A stretch of 64,000 nt of DNA. It comes from Fremontodendron californicum. Lineage: Eukaryota > Streptophyta > Magnoliopsida > Malvales > Malvaceae. The notes under the pieces were generated by a model. The model had not been told where the DNA came from. It searched no databases and saw nothing but the letters and a program-made list of their open reading frames with translations. Below, one piece after another: positions 23,683 to 32,858 of this stretch (position 1 is the stretch's first letter; each line of letters begins with the position of its first letter). The stretch lies in the NCBI GenBank assembly GCA_030761205.1, contig JAULJL010000033.1, positions 3,063,501-3,127,500 on the forward strand, given 5' to 3'. Made by a program: the position numbers and the translations under genes.

Positions 23683-24049
23683 AAGGCGTTTAAGCCGTTT
23701 CTGGACGTAAAACCAGAGGAAGATGTGAGCCACAATCACAACTACAATAAATGACTTCTAAGCTTTTGGTTTGATTTGCAATAACTTCATTTCGGTTTAA
23801 TTTACGTGTTGTTAGATTTGTGTAATTATTCTCGTTTTTTTTTTTTTTTGCATTGGTCTTTTACGGTTGCTTTTTCTTTTCTTTTTGATTTTCTTCCTGA
23901 AATCACGCAAAAATCTTTTGTTAGGTTAACATTTTCTTCTGACAGGTCAAATACACTTTCGGCGACATTATTACTCTTGTCTGATTCATTACTCAGTCCT
24001 CTATATATTACACCATGTACTCATTCTCTTTCAGGCGCTTGAAAAAAAA
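23683..24049. promoter_or_regulatory. Spacer between cargo ORFs, with TATA-like site
   Basis: After the possible 23-codon readthrough extension comes a T-rich non-coding stretch with a T-run at 23837-23850, two acceptor-like TTTCTTCTGACAG and TCTCTTTCAG sites (about 23945 and 24033), and CTATATATTA at about 24001-24010, some 40 bp before the LOG ATG. It could be a promoter or intron remnant for LOG; neither is proven. Confidence 0.4.
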
Positions 24050-24697
24050 ATGGAAAGTACTTCGTCCCAGCGCATTAAAAAAATTTGTGTCTTTGGAGGT
24101 GCTTATCCAGGGAAAAATAACATATTCGCTGATGAAGCCATAAGAGTTGGAGTAATACTTGCCCAACAAAAGATCCAGTTGATTTATGGAGGCGGTAGTA
24201 TGGGTTTAATGGGAGCAGTCGCTACAGCAGCACACGCCGGAGGAAGTCCAGTTCTAGGAATCGTGCCAAAACTATTCACAGGTTTTTGTGGACCTACCTT
24301 GGGTACGGAAATACAAGTCTGGAGTATCCATGAACGGATAACAATCATGTACCATTCTGCCGATGCATTCATTGCTTTACCAGGAGGTCTGGGTACATTG
24401 GAAGAAATAGCTTGCGTGGCTTCTTGGTCATCTTTGGTCACAAATAAGAAACCCATTGGTTTGCTTAATATTAATGGTTATTTTAGTAATTTGCTTTCAT
24501 ATTTAGATAATGCTGTGGATAATGGATTCATGTTTTCAGAGGCAAGGAGAACCATAATTTCTGCTACAACCATTGAAGATTTACTCAAAAAGCTCCAAGC
24601 TTATGCGTATTTATCTACTACGGTTGTTTCGCAAACGCTCGAAAAAAGAAAAAGAGATATGGACGAGCAAGGAGTGGATTGCACTTTGTCTTTGTGA
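24050..24697 (+). CDS. LOG-type cytokinin riboside 5'-monophosphate phosphoribohydrolase
   Basis: 215-codon uninterrupted ORF with the whole LOG fold. Visible are KICVFGGAYPGK (residues 11-22), YGGGSMGLMG (46-55), VLGIVPK (68-74), the motif IHERITIM (93-100) and PGGLGTLEE (111-119). LOG enzymes release free-base cytokinin from its riboside monophosphate in the cytosol. The catalytic Arg96 and Glu119 are kept. The Lys normally after that Arg is Ile97, and the usual Cys-Gly-Ser near the N-terminus is Gly-Gly-Ala. Length equals that of plant LOGs (about 210-230). There are no introns, whereas host LOG genes have several, pointing to an RNA-derived copy. It lies inside element C, sense to the LTRs, between the pol remnant and the polypurine tract. 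Activity is uncertain because of Ile97. Confidence 0.9.
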   Translation: MESTSSQRIKKICVFGGAYPGKNNIFADEAIRVGVILAQQKIQLIYGGGSMGLMGAVATAAHAGGSPVLGIVPKLFTGFCGPTLGTEIQVWSIHERITIMYHSADAFIALPGGLGTLEEIACVASWSSLVTNKKPIGLLNINGYFSNLLSYLDNAVDNGFMFSEARRTIISATTIEDLLKKLQAYAYLSTTVVSQTLEKRKRDMDEQGVDCTLSL

Positions 24698-24828
24698 CAT
24701 TATCTAACATTTTGTTTGTTGTGTCTCAGTTATAATAAGTGGTTAGCAACCTCTGCAGGTAATATCTCCTAAATTGTACCTTTAGTAGGGGGTAAGGGAA
24801 ATATTTCGCTAATTTAAAAAAAAAAAAA
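24698..24828 (+). other. LOG 3' UTR ending in an A13 run
   Basis: Non-coding stretch after the LOG stop. It ends with thirteen A at 24816-24828, followed at 24829 by GTTTGTTGTGT, which also occurs at about 24712 just after the stop. Downstream of this point the sequence aligns with the 3' non-coding region of element D. The A-run may be the poly(A) tail of a captured transcript and mark the right edge of the cargo. Confidence 0.5.
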
Positions 24829-26639
24829 GTTTGTTGTGTTTTAAGCAATTTAGAAGTATTCATTCTGAACAAGGTCTGAGTAAGGGAGACTTGAGATATA
24901 CCTTGTCAGTTTGATTTTAATCTTTTTATGTTTACTTGTTAATTTTTGTTTAGTATTTTAGGATTATTTAGGTTGCATGAGTTTGTTTTGTTTTGAGTCT
25001 TAGTTATTCCTATTCTTATGTTATTAGTTCTTTTCTCTTACACATGATTCTTTCATTTGGGTTAATAGACTTACATTGAGGACAATGTAAGAATTAAGTG
25101 TGGAGGGAACGATTTAGGATTTCTTTTATTTTTGTCTACTATTTTTTATTTATGAGTCTTTATTATTATTATTATTATTTTAATGTGTTCTAGTTCCTTT
25201 TTAATACAATGATGAGATATGAATTGCATAAGTCTAAAACAGATTTATTAGTGAGAAGATTTTCATGAGAATTGAGCTTGATGTCAACCTTTTTATGAGC
25301 CAATGTTAATATGATATGTTGATTGAGAAAGAAGCATGTTTAGAATTAATCTGACTTGTATAATCATCCATGTGAGTTTTTGAGCCTATAATGATTGATG
25401 CATTATACAAATCAATCTAATTTCTTTCTTGAGTGCTCTTATGATTACATGATTCTCTATAACTTGCTTTAAACCGTTTGAGACTATATTGATACATGTG
25501 ACAACATGAATATGATAGAGGCATTAGGATTATAACCAGAGCCAAACAGCCATCCATTATTAATGTTCTAAGAGAACATCCCCACTAGTGAGCCAATTTG
25601 AGCCTACATTAAATATGCTATTTTATTGGTAACCAGAACTTACACCTAGCCTAAATATGCTTATATCCTTACCCTTGTTCTAAAGATGGATTATATATTT
25701 TGAGACATATTGCAAAAACAAGGGATACTTTTTGAAAATTTGGGTTAGAACGAAAGATAAGTGTGGGGGAGGAGAGAGGCAAAAGTCAAGAGAAAAAGAA
25801 AGGGATCATTGTCAAATACATTCCCATATGAAAAAAAAAAAAATCTTCTCTTGAACTTCTAGTTAAAGTAAAGAAAAAGATGTTACAAAGTTGGTTAGAA
25901 TGAAGCAAAGGCTCAACATGAATATTTAGCCTATGTTATTATGTGCTTTATAAGAGTTTTGAGAAGTTTTATTTGTATGATCTTATTATGTCTCTAAACT
26001 CTATGAACTCTTTGGAACCTTTGTGATATCTTTATCCTTTTGTTCTTTAACCACATTATAACCCTTTGGCCCCATTACAACCTTGAAAAAAGACCTCTTG
26101 ATTTATGAAGTTGTATGATCTAAATAGTGGAGAATAGGTGGACAAGCAAGCATATGGTAGAACTGTTTTCATGAGATTGATTGAGCGTAAACACTTTACC
26201 ACTACTTTAAAGAGTGAAAATCATGAGAGTATAGTGAGAAGTTGAGATTAAGTTGAATATGCACTATTTTAATTGAAATATGTTATGTTAATATTGGCTT
26301 AACTCATTTATTTACAGTCAAGCATGAATTTTTGTGAAATTCTTTGAGCTATTGATTAGTTTATAAGACTTGTTCAAAGATTGTCTCTAATTTATATTGA
26401 AAGGATTAGGAGTAAATATTTTTAGTGTATGTAGTTTACTTATATTTTAGTTTTTCAATGTTTGTGGGTATCGTTCTAGCAAACCCTCACGAGACTAAAC
26501 TCGTCCACTAGGGAAACCTAGGGGTTTAAAGGCTTGTGTCACATGCTAAGTGCCACCGTGATTTCCAACGAAAATGGATTAGATTAGATTTTCTTATTTT
26601 ATTTTTATTGAGTCGTTGCTAGGGACTAGCAACAATCTA
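24829..26639 (+). other. Element C 3' non-coding region, conserved with element D
   Basis: No gene. From about 24925 this aligns over some 1.7 kb with 60260-61930 of element D, including a shared ACGATTTAGGATTTC-type box, AAGCATGTTTAGA, and a final block ACCCTCAC(A/G)AGACTAAACTCGTCCACTAGGG. Purine-rich AAGTGTGG(A/G)GG boxes occur at about 25096, 25758 and 26637. Conservation between two different Athila derivatives suggests packaging or priming function rather than coding. Confidence 0.7.
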
Positions 26640-26651
26640 AGTGTGGGGGTG
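26640..26651 (+). other. Element C polypurine tract
   Basis: AGTGTGGGGGTG immediately precedes the 3' LTR start TGATAAC. It is the expected plus-strand primer. Confidence 0.75.
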
Positions 26652-28163
26652 TGATAACTCGTATAATTATATAGTTTTTAGTTATGTTTTATTATTGTTT
26701 TGTGTCAAATACGAGTTATTATTGCTTAGTCTACTTGTGTTTATGATCTTTTATATTTTTATGTAATTTGGTGTTTTTCATGAGTTTCTTTGAGTGATTT
26801 CAGATTACTAGGTTAAATCAAGAATTAAGGGCAAATCCAATTCAGTTCCAGTTCCGACACCTTTTGCCATATCAGCTATATCTAGAGTTTCACCGAAGCA
26901 TTAAGGCTAAAATTTTGACAGTGCAAAATTAAGAGGCATATCTATCTTTTTCATGTTTTACACTTCTTGAAACGGAGTCGTTTTCCCTACCGAAATCAAC
27001 CATCAAGATGGCTGATGTGCAATGACGTCTGTTCTGCACCGTTTTGGTATTTTGACCATATCTTTCGATCCACATGAGCAAATGATCTGATTCCAACGGC
27101 TATGGATCAGTAACTGATAGGGGCATATTTTTCTAGAAGACCCTTTGATCATATCGAGCCTCCAACATTGACAAAATCGACCATCAAGCTGGCTGATCAG
27201 AATTGTCATACAACATGACGAAAATTGTTAGAAAAATGCACCCACCTATTATACCTACCTTTGAAATTTATAAAGCTTGTCTCTTGTCATTTAGCTCTCC
27301 AAAATGTGTATAAATAGAGGGCCTTGGATGAGTATTAGGATACAATTATACATTGGTAGGATATTAGCCATTGTAATAAAATGCTCTAAGTTTTCTTTTT
27401 CTTTCCTTTCTCTAGTTTTCTTTTTCTTTATTTACTTATGCTTCTTACATTTCTTTTCATTTTATTCATATCTAGTATGTGTTGCTAATCATATTGTTGA
27501 GGTGATGAGGTGAAGCTCTTGGTAAATGCTAAGGTTAGTCTCTTAAACATGAGCTAAAATGAACCATCATTTATAAACACTAGTATAGATAATATTTTCT
27601 TTTGGTTTAAAATCATACTTGCAAAGTAGAGATCTTGATTCATTATTGACAATGAAAATGGCACAGTAAATGCTTGGTTTCATAACCTTGATTTGTTGTA
27701 GACATATACCTTGGCATAAGGAATGCTTGGACTCTTTTTATGAGTTTTGAGGACACCAAATGAACATAATATCATATGCTATGGACGTTGGACAATTTGG
27801 ACTGAATTGCTAAACCTTCCGATTGGAACCTCCTTTATGTGTGGATTTCAATTGTGTAATAAAACAAGATTAATCTTAGCATAACACCAAGAGTGGATTC
27901 TCTAACCTCAACATCCTTTCTTATTGTTTTTTTATATCTTGTTTAATTGCTTTTATGTTATTTTGTTTATTTTGTTCTCTAATATCTTGTTTACTTTCTT
28001 TGTTATTGATTCCCTAATATCTTGTTTATTTTCTTTTTCATATATATTTATAAACTTATACTTACTAGTACGCTTCCCTGTGGTTCGACCTCGGACACCC
28101 GAGAATTTATTACTTGAACATAACCTGCACTTGGGTTTACAACTCTTAATTGAGTCTCCATCA
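26652..28163 (+). repeat. Element C 3' LTR
   Basis: 1512 bp, no indels against the 5' LTR and about 16 substitutions by eye. TATAAATAG at 27309-27317. Followed by the CTTAT duplication at 28164-28168 and then the N-terminal codons (antisense) of the plant mobile domain ORF of B. Confidence 0.93.
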
Positions 28164-28168
28164 CTTAT

Positions 28169-28271
28169 ATCTACCCGATATGGGCTTGTCGGTGAAGAGA
28201 TATAATCCTTTTTTAATGTCTTCGTCTTCCTTGGAAAGAATCACAAGATTGTGATCTTTGAAGTACACCAT
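28169..28271 (-). pseudogene. Antisense ORF of element B, N-terminal piece
   Basis: Read on the minus strand from ATG 28271: MVYFKDHNLVILSKEDEDI..., open for 34 codons up to the CTTAT target site. It is in frame with SAWKSFDFPATLEDW at 18398-18357 once element C and one CTTAT copy are removed. This fixes the true start of the antisense ORF and confirms that C split it. Confidence 0.8.
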
Positions 28272-28281
28272 GATGGATCTA

Positions 28282-28939
28282 AAAAAAAAAAAGAAAAAAA
28301 AAAATCATGAAGTTAGTAAATAAAGAACAAGAAATCTTTATTAAAATTCATGAAAGCAAAATGCCATTAAGTAGCAATATAAAAAAAAAATTTCATGGCT
28401 ATAGTGGCTTTATGGGATCGTGCGTAAAACATTCCTTTATGGATGACATTGATTTGGATGTTGGTTTATAACAAAGCTGACATATGGCAAAGCTATAACT
28501 TGCATGGCTATTGGCGACCATACAAATAAAAAAAAATAAAAATCTACAATGCAAGGTGTCACCATGCGTGGCTATTGATAAGAGATTAAGATGCCACATG
28601 CATGATAAACTGATGTGTTGTGCCCGTGAGGTAAAGAAGAATCAGATTGTGGCAACAAGGATGCCGATCGGTGAAACATGATTCTTTGCGTTAAGGGCAA
28701 TAAAGAAAATGCAAACCTGGGTCGATTGAGATGGAAGACGAGGTCAAGAATCTATGAAATCACTGCCTACAAATGTTGGTTATCCTTCATACTATCAAAT
28801 AAAAAGACCTGAGAGGAAACACGAAGAATCAAATGACAAGAAGAAAAGAACCACCAAAAAAAAAAAAAAAGTGATTTCAAGAACTTACGGATGCTTTCTG
28901 AAGTATGGGACGCTCAAGGCCCCAGGGTAGTTTATATAG
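28282..28939 (-). promoter_or_regulatory. Candidate promoter and 5' UTR intron of the antisense ORF
   Basis: On the minus strand: TATA box ACTATATAAACT at 28931-28941; a consensus donor CATCC|GTAAGT with GTAAGT at 28888-28883; and a long pyrimidine tract ending in TTTTAG at about 28282, ten bases before ATG 28271. Together they make a short first exon plus an intron of about 607 bp in the leader. This is inferred from motifs only. Confidence 0.5.
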
Positions 28940-29564
28940 TGTCTTTAGTTGAAATCCCAATTCGACTACAACTCAAGACTTGTATTTAGATTTGAAGAGA
29001 ACTGATTCCTAAAGTCAGGGGTGTGTGTTTCGGTTTCTTAAGGAATTGAACTTTAGTTGAAATATAAGATCATGAGCCAGCTAATTAATTAGGAGTTGTG
29101 ATATAATGCTTCTGCATCTCAATTCTTATTGGAGAAGGAATATGGCTTGAAGACTTTTTTTAAAACTAAAAGTCTTTTCCTAATTGGCCTGTTAATGAAC
29201 TTCATGTTGGAGTTGGAATAAAAGTTAAAGGTGCCGATTAAATCATTCCTTGGCTATGGAATATGCACACCATGGCAATTGGCCTCAGACTACAATTCTC
29301 ATGTTGTTCGGCTGGCCTATTTAATTTAGACTTCCAAAATCAAGGCATACTAAGAGTTCAAAATACCTTAGAAATTTTTTTTTTTGCCGATTAAGATTTT
29401 ACTTTAAATTAAGTTGCATGATTTGATTACTTGTCACATGCAAAATCATGAGAGATAATTGAGGCATGCAAATCTTCTTAAGATAATGCAAACAAATTAA
29501 AAGCAAATTAAATTTCAAGACTTGTCCACTTGCTGCACTCAAAAAATCGTGTACGTAACCAAGT
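28940..29564. other. Element B 3' non-coding region
   Basis: No ORF supported on either strand. It lies upstream of the antisense TATA box and before the polypurine tract. It is AT-rich with no internal repeats noticed. Confidence 0.5.
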
Positions 29565-29578
29565 CTTGAGGGGGCATT
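29565..29578 (+). other. Element B polypurine tract
   Basis: CTTGAGGGGGCATT directly before the LTR start TGTAGAAGG. The G-rich run GAGGGGG is the likely plus-strand primer. Confidence 0.7.
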
Positions 29579-30670
29579 TGTAGAAGGAGAAAATTTGTAA
29601 CCAATTACAAATAGCCACATGCCAATTGGAATTTCTTTAATTAAGAAATTTTGAATTAAATTATACATTACCATGTGAAATTGATAATATCATATCATAT
29701 CATAATTAATTATTTTATAATTAATTAAATATGTACACATGGCTTGACCAATCAAATTGCAAGGATTCATGGGTCAGCCAATCAAATTTCACCCATGTAT
29801 CATAATTACTTTACCTCTAATTAAATTAAATTAATTGAGAGATAAATAATAAAGTTTTATCTCAAATTAAATTAAATTAATTAAGAGATAAAAAATAAAG
29901 TTTTATCTCTAATTAAATTAAATTAATTAAGAGATAAATAATAAAGTTTTATCTGTAATTAAATTAAATTAATTAAGAGATAAATAATGAAATTTTATCT
30001 CTAATTAAATTTAATTAATTAAGGGATAAATAATAAAGTTTTATCTCTAATTAAATTAAATTAATTAAGAGATAAATAAGAAGATATGATCTCTAATAAA
30101 TTAAATTAATTAAGAGATAAATAAGGAAGACAAGTTCTTTTACAACTCTCTTTCACCTGGCTGGCTACCACTATAAATAGAGACCTCCCCTTAACACAAA
30201 TTCACAATTCAGAAGCCTGAAGAGAAGAAGAAGATTTTGAAGATCCAAATCCTCTCCAAAATCTCAAGAAGAATTGTTTGAAGGAATTGAAGAAATTGAA
30301 GATATTCTGAACAACGCTGTGCATGTTCTTAAGAAAGCTGCTCTTTGATCTTGTTTCATCAAAAGAAAGAAGATCAATCCCGTTTTTAAGATCAAGTCTA
30401 GAAGACCCTTAAAGCGGATCTCAAGATTTCTCAAAAAGTTGCTCTCCGATCTTGTTCCATAGAAAGAAAGGAGGTCAAACCCGTTTTTCAAGATCAAGTC
30501 TAGAAGACCCTTGAAGCGGATCTCATCAGAATCTTGTTCAAGAAAAGAATCAAAGGATTTATTTATTTTAAGAACTTTCAGAGATTGTAACCTTAAAGTT
30601 TGATTAATAAAATTCTTATTTGACTGCAAATTTTCCTTGTCATATTTTTGACACGAAATTTGCGTGTACA
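29579..30670 (+). repeat. Element B 3' LTR
   Basis: 1092 bp, TGTAGAAGGAG to GTGTACA. It contains the 46 bp hairpin array and a TATA box CTATAAATAG at 30171-30180. Followed by AAAGG (30671-30675), identical to 7174-7178. Confidence 0.92.
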
Positions 30671-30675
30671 AAAGG

Positions 30676-31064
30676 AGAATTACAAGAAAGCAGCTGACAA
30701 ACATCTCAAACATGTTGAGTTAAAAGAAGGTGATTTGGTGTGGATTCATCTTTGCAATGAACGTTTCCCTCCTGGCAAGTATGGGAAGCTTAAACCTAAA
30801 GCTGATGGACCATTCAAAGTGCTTCAACGCATTGACGAGAATGCCTACAAGATAGGGCTTCCGAAAGAATATGAGATTTCAAGCACATTCATTGTGGCAG
30901 ATCTTTCTCCTTATCATGGTGATGAGACCAGCTCAAATTTGAGGATAAATCTTTTTCATCCAGGAGAGATTGATATGGGAGTGTCTACATTCATGGGATC
31001 AAGCCATGTAACCCATGCAAGTCTTGGCTCAATGCAATTACAGATTCTGACTTTGGTGTATTGA
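30676..31064 (+). pseudogene. Element A integrase C-terminus (3' part of the split pol)
   Basis: Continues from 7178: after joining at AAAGG the frame reads ...QISKRKENYKKAADKH and on through EGDLVWIHLCNERFP, GPFKVLQRIDENAYKIGLP and FIVADLSPYHGDE. The stop at 31062-31064 lies 94 bp inside the 3' LTR. This segment is open and well kept. GPF/Y-type integrase C-termini bind DNA and, in some chromoviruses, guide target choice. Confidence 0.87.
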
Positions 31065-31703
31065 ATGCAGCAATCACAGCACATAGGTCAATTTGGGAGA
31101 CTTATCTGTATTGATTCTAAAGATTTAAGAGGCAAGCCTTATAGGGATGGAAATATATTCATGTCTAGTTTCTATAACATTTGACCTTTTGAGTATTGAA
31201 GTCCTGTATAGAAAGTTATGGCAAGATTACTACATAATTGTCAGGAGATAGATTTGCTGGAATTTCAGGATTAAAATTCCTACTTTCCTTATTTAGTTGA
31301 CTTTCTTTTATTTTCAGTCAACTCTTGTTTTCTTTCAGATTTTCTAAGGCTTGGAGGGTTGTTCCAGCCATTAGTATTTAAATTGGCTTAAAACTAGGTA
31401 TTAGGCAGATTGGATTGAATGAAAGTTTAAGTTCTCTTTGAGACTACCCAAATCTTGTATCTCTTTGGTGGATTTCCTTTGAGTAGTGGGTTTATTCTTG
31501 GTTTCTGTATCCTTGAATAACATCATTGGGGTGGTGAATTTTTGTTTCCTTTTTGATCTATTCTTGGTGGTGAACCTTTGTTTCCTTTACCAAATCTTCC
31601 AATGTGTGTGGTGATTTGTGTATCCCATTGGACGTTTCTTACAATTTGTTTATTAAACTTCATTTTTCAGTTGAAACTTGTTAATCCACTTGTTCCGGCA
31701 TCA
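30971..31703 (+). repeat. Element A 3' LTR
   Basis: 733 bp, TGATATGGGAG to CGGCATCA, preceded by the purine-rich CAGGAGAGAT. Followed by TGATT at 31704-31708, matching 2380-2384. The pol frame overlaps its first 94 bp. Confidence 0.88.
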
Positions 31704-31708
31704 TGATT

Positions 31709-32585
31709 TCACTAATCGGACAAAATTAGTGTTTATCTTTGCCTGATTCTTGATTCTCAGCAATAACCAAAGAGGGGCACCTGTAAACACCTAATTTTGT
31801 TAGGACCCCTAAATCAGGTAATTTTCTTCCTGATGATGTTTTAGAATGCAGAAAGTCTCTTCTCATCCTGCAGGTAAAGCACGAAAAGTCAACCTCAAAA
31901 GGTCAACCACTAAAAAAGTCAACCCTCATTCAAAATCAAGATTCAAAGTTTGATTGAAGAATGGTGAAAGAATTTTGATAATCCGAGGTCTACAATGGAA
32001 TCCGAAAAGTGGGTTCTGGAGATTTAGTGGAAAGGAAACCCTAATTTGGTAAATTTGGGGGAAAGTGCTTAAACGATCAAATTGGTCAAAATTGGAGGTT
32101 TTGAATAGAATATAATCAATGACTACGGGTATTGGAAAGGCCTTTTGGAAGCAGAACCAGAGGAAGATTCAATTTGGAAGGAAAACCGAAAATTGGGGTT
32201 TTTGGTGAATTTTGTGAAATTTGGGAAAATTGCAGAAATGACACGATTCAGTAAAATTAAGGCCCCTAATTAGGTAAACAAAGATAGCCCAAGGCTCAGT
32301 TTGAAGTAATTCCGAGAAAAGAGCCGGTTAGAGAAAAAATAGAGAAACGAGGAAATTGTCGATATTAGAAAAAGAAAAAATCAAATCGGAAGGGAAGGGA
32401 AGGGAAGGGAAGGGAAGTTGATTGTAAAAATTGGGCAGTTTCGGACCAACTCTAATTCAATATATAACAAAGGCATAGAAAAAGAAAATCTGGAAATCAG
32501 ACCTGTTTTATGTAAAACCGAGGTTTCGGAGGTTAAAGGGCAATGTTGGAAAATCCAGGAAAAATAGGAAACGAGCTCAAAAATT
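31709..32585 (+). repeat. Giant Tat-like LTR, first 0.8 kb (duplication copy 1)
   Basis: Resumes the element interrupted by A. A purine tract AAAGAGGGGCACC at 31769-31781 is followed by an LTR start TGTAAACACCTAATTTTG at 31782, which resembles TATAGACACCTAATTATTTT at 49040. A (GGGAA)n microsatellite lies at about 32389-32414. The copy stops at 32585, where it jumps to a fragment of element H. Confidence 0.75.
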
Positions 32586-32858
32586 GCCGTTTTGACATGG
32601 TTAGAGGTGTCCAAAAATTCTGAAAATTTTAGGAAAAGTCCAAAACATGTCTATCCTGATGGTTTAATTTTTGGTGAATTTTTTTATTTTTTCTGATTTC
32701 CAAAACTGCCTCTCAAAGTTGTGAAAACAGTTTGCATGGTTGCTGGAATTTTTTGGGCAGCCTTGAGTTCTTGAAATTGATTCTTGAATTGTAGATATAA
32801 TTGGCTAAAAATCAAAGAATGAATTGTGTGTGAATTGTTCACCACTTAGCCACCAAAA
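32584..32858 (+). repeat. Displaced 275-bp fragment of element H
   Basis: TTGCCGTTTTGACATGG ... TTAGCCACCAAAA matches 38780-39056 inside element H with few changes. It sits exactly between the two duplication copies. The joints show only 2 bp (TT) and 3-4 bp (AAA) of shared sequence. Confidence 0.88.

Larger units (their letters stand above)
18404..28163 (+). mobile_element. Element C: young Athila-like retrotransposon carrying a LOG gene
   Basis: LTRs 18404-19915 and 26652-28163, both exactly 1512 bp and TG...CA, flanked by CTTAT at 18399-18403 and 28164-28168. A tRNA-Asp-type primer site and polypurine tract are present. Gag and protease are recognisable as Athila. RT, RNase H and most of integrase are missing. 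Two non-retroviral ORFs, including LOG, occupy the place where Athila elements can carry an env-like ORF. About 16 LTR differences were counted by eye (about 1.1%), so this is the youngest insertion with datable LTRs. Confidence 0.93.
7179..30670 (+). mobile_element. Element B: Tat-lineage Ty3/gypsy retrotransposon with antisense ORF
   Basis: LTRs at 7179-8183 and 29579-30670, both TG...CA, flanked by AAAGG at 7174-7178 and 30671-30675. The interior has a gag-pol plus a second RNase H between RNase H and integrase, the hallmark of the Tat lineage. An antisense ORF lies downstream of pol, then a polypurine tract. Without the nested element C the element is about 13.7 kb. The coding regions carry many stops and frameshifts, so it is not autonomous now. 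Confidence 0.93.
2385..31703 (+). mobile_element. Element A: Ty3/gypsy chromovirus, interrupted by B
   Basis: Complete but decayed LTR element: 5' LTR, initiator-Met primer site, gag, protease, RT, RNase H, integrase, 3' LTR. It is flanked by the 5-bp duplication TGATT. It is split by element B, and removing 7179-30670 plus one AAAGG copy rejoins the integrase C-terminal frame exactly. The polyprotein frame runs 31 codons into the 3' LTR, a trait described for CRM-type chromoviruses; no clear chromodomain is visible. Many stops and frameshifts show it is dead. Its orientation matches B and C. Confidence 0.9.
29646..32585 (+). repeat. Segmental duplication, copy 1
   Basis: About 2.94 kb nearly identical to 32856-35733. 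It includes most of LTR B, the end of A pol, LTR A and the start of the giant LTR. Differences are few, such as GGGAA copy number. Confidence 0.9.

Noticed and set aside
23837..24042. Exon-intron structure for LOG
   Set aside because: Acceptor-like sites precede the ATG, but no donor is convincingly paired and the coding region is continuous, so only a possible leader intron remains.
24050..24697. LOG as an ordinary host gene flanked by transposons
   Set aside because: It has no introns and lies inside the ends of element C, between pol remnant and polypurine tract, with LTRs and target duplication outside it.
30648..31064. A 138-codon ORF starting in LTR B
   Set aside because: Its first codons are LTR B; only the part after the AAAGG site is real integrase sequence of A. 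The same artefact occurs at 33812-34228.
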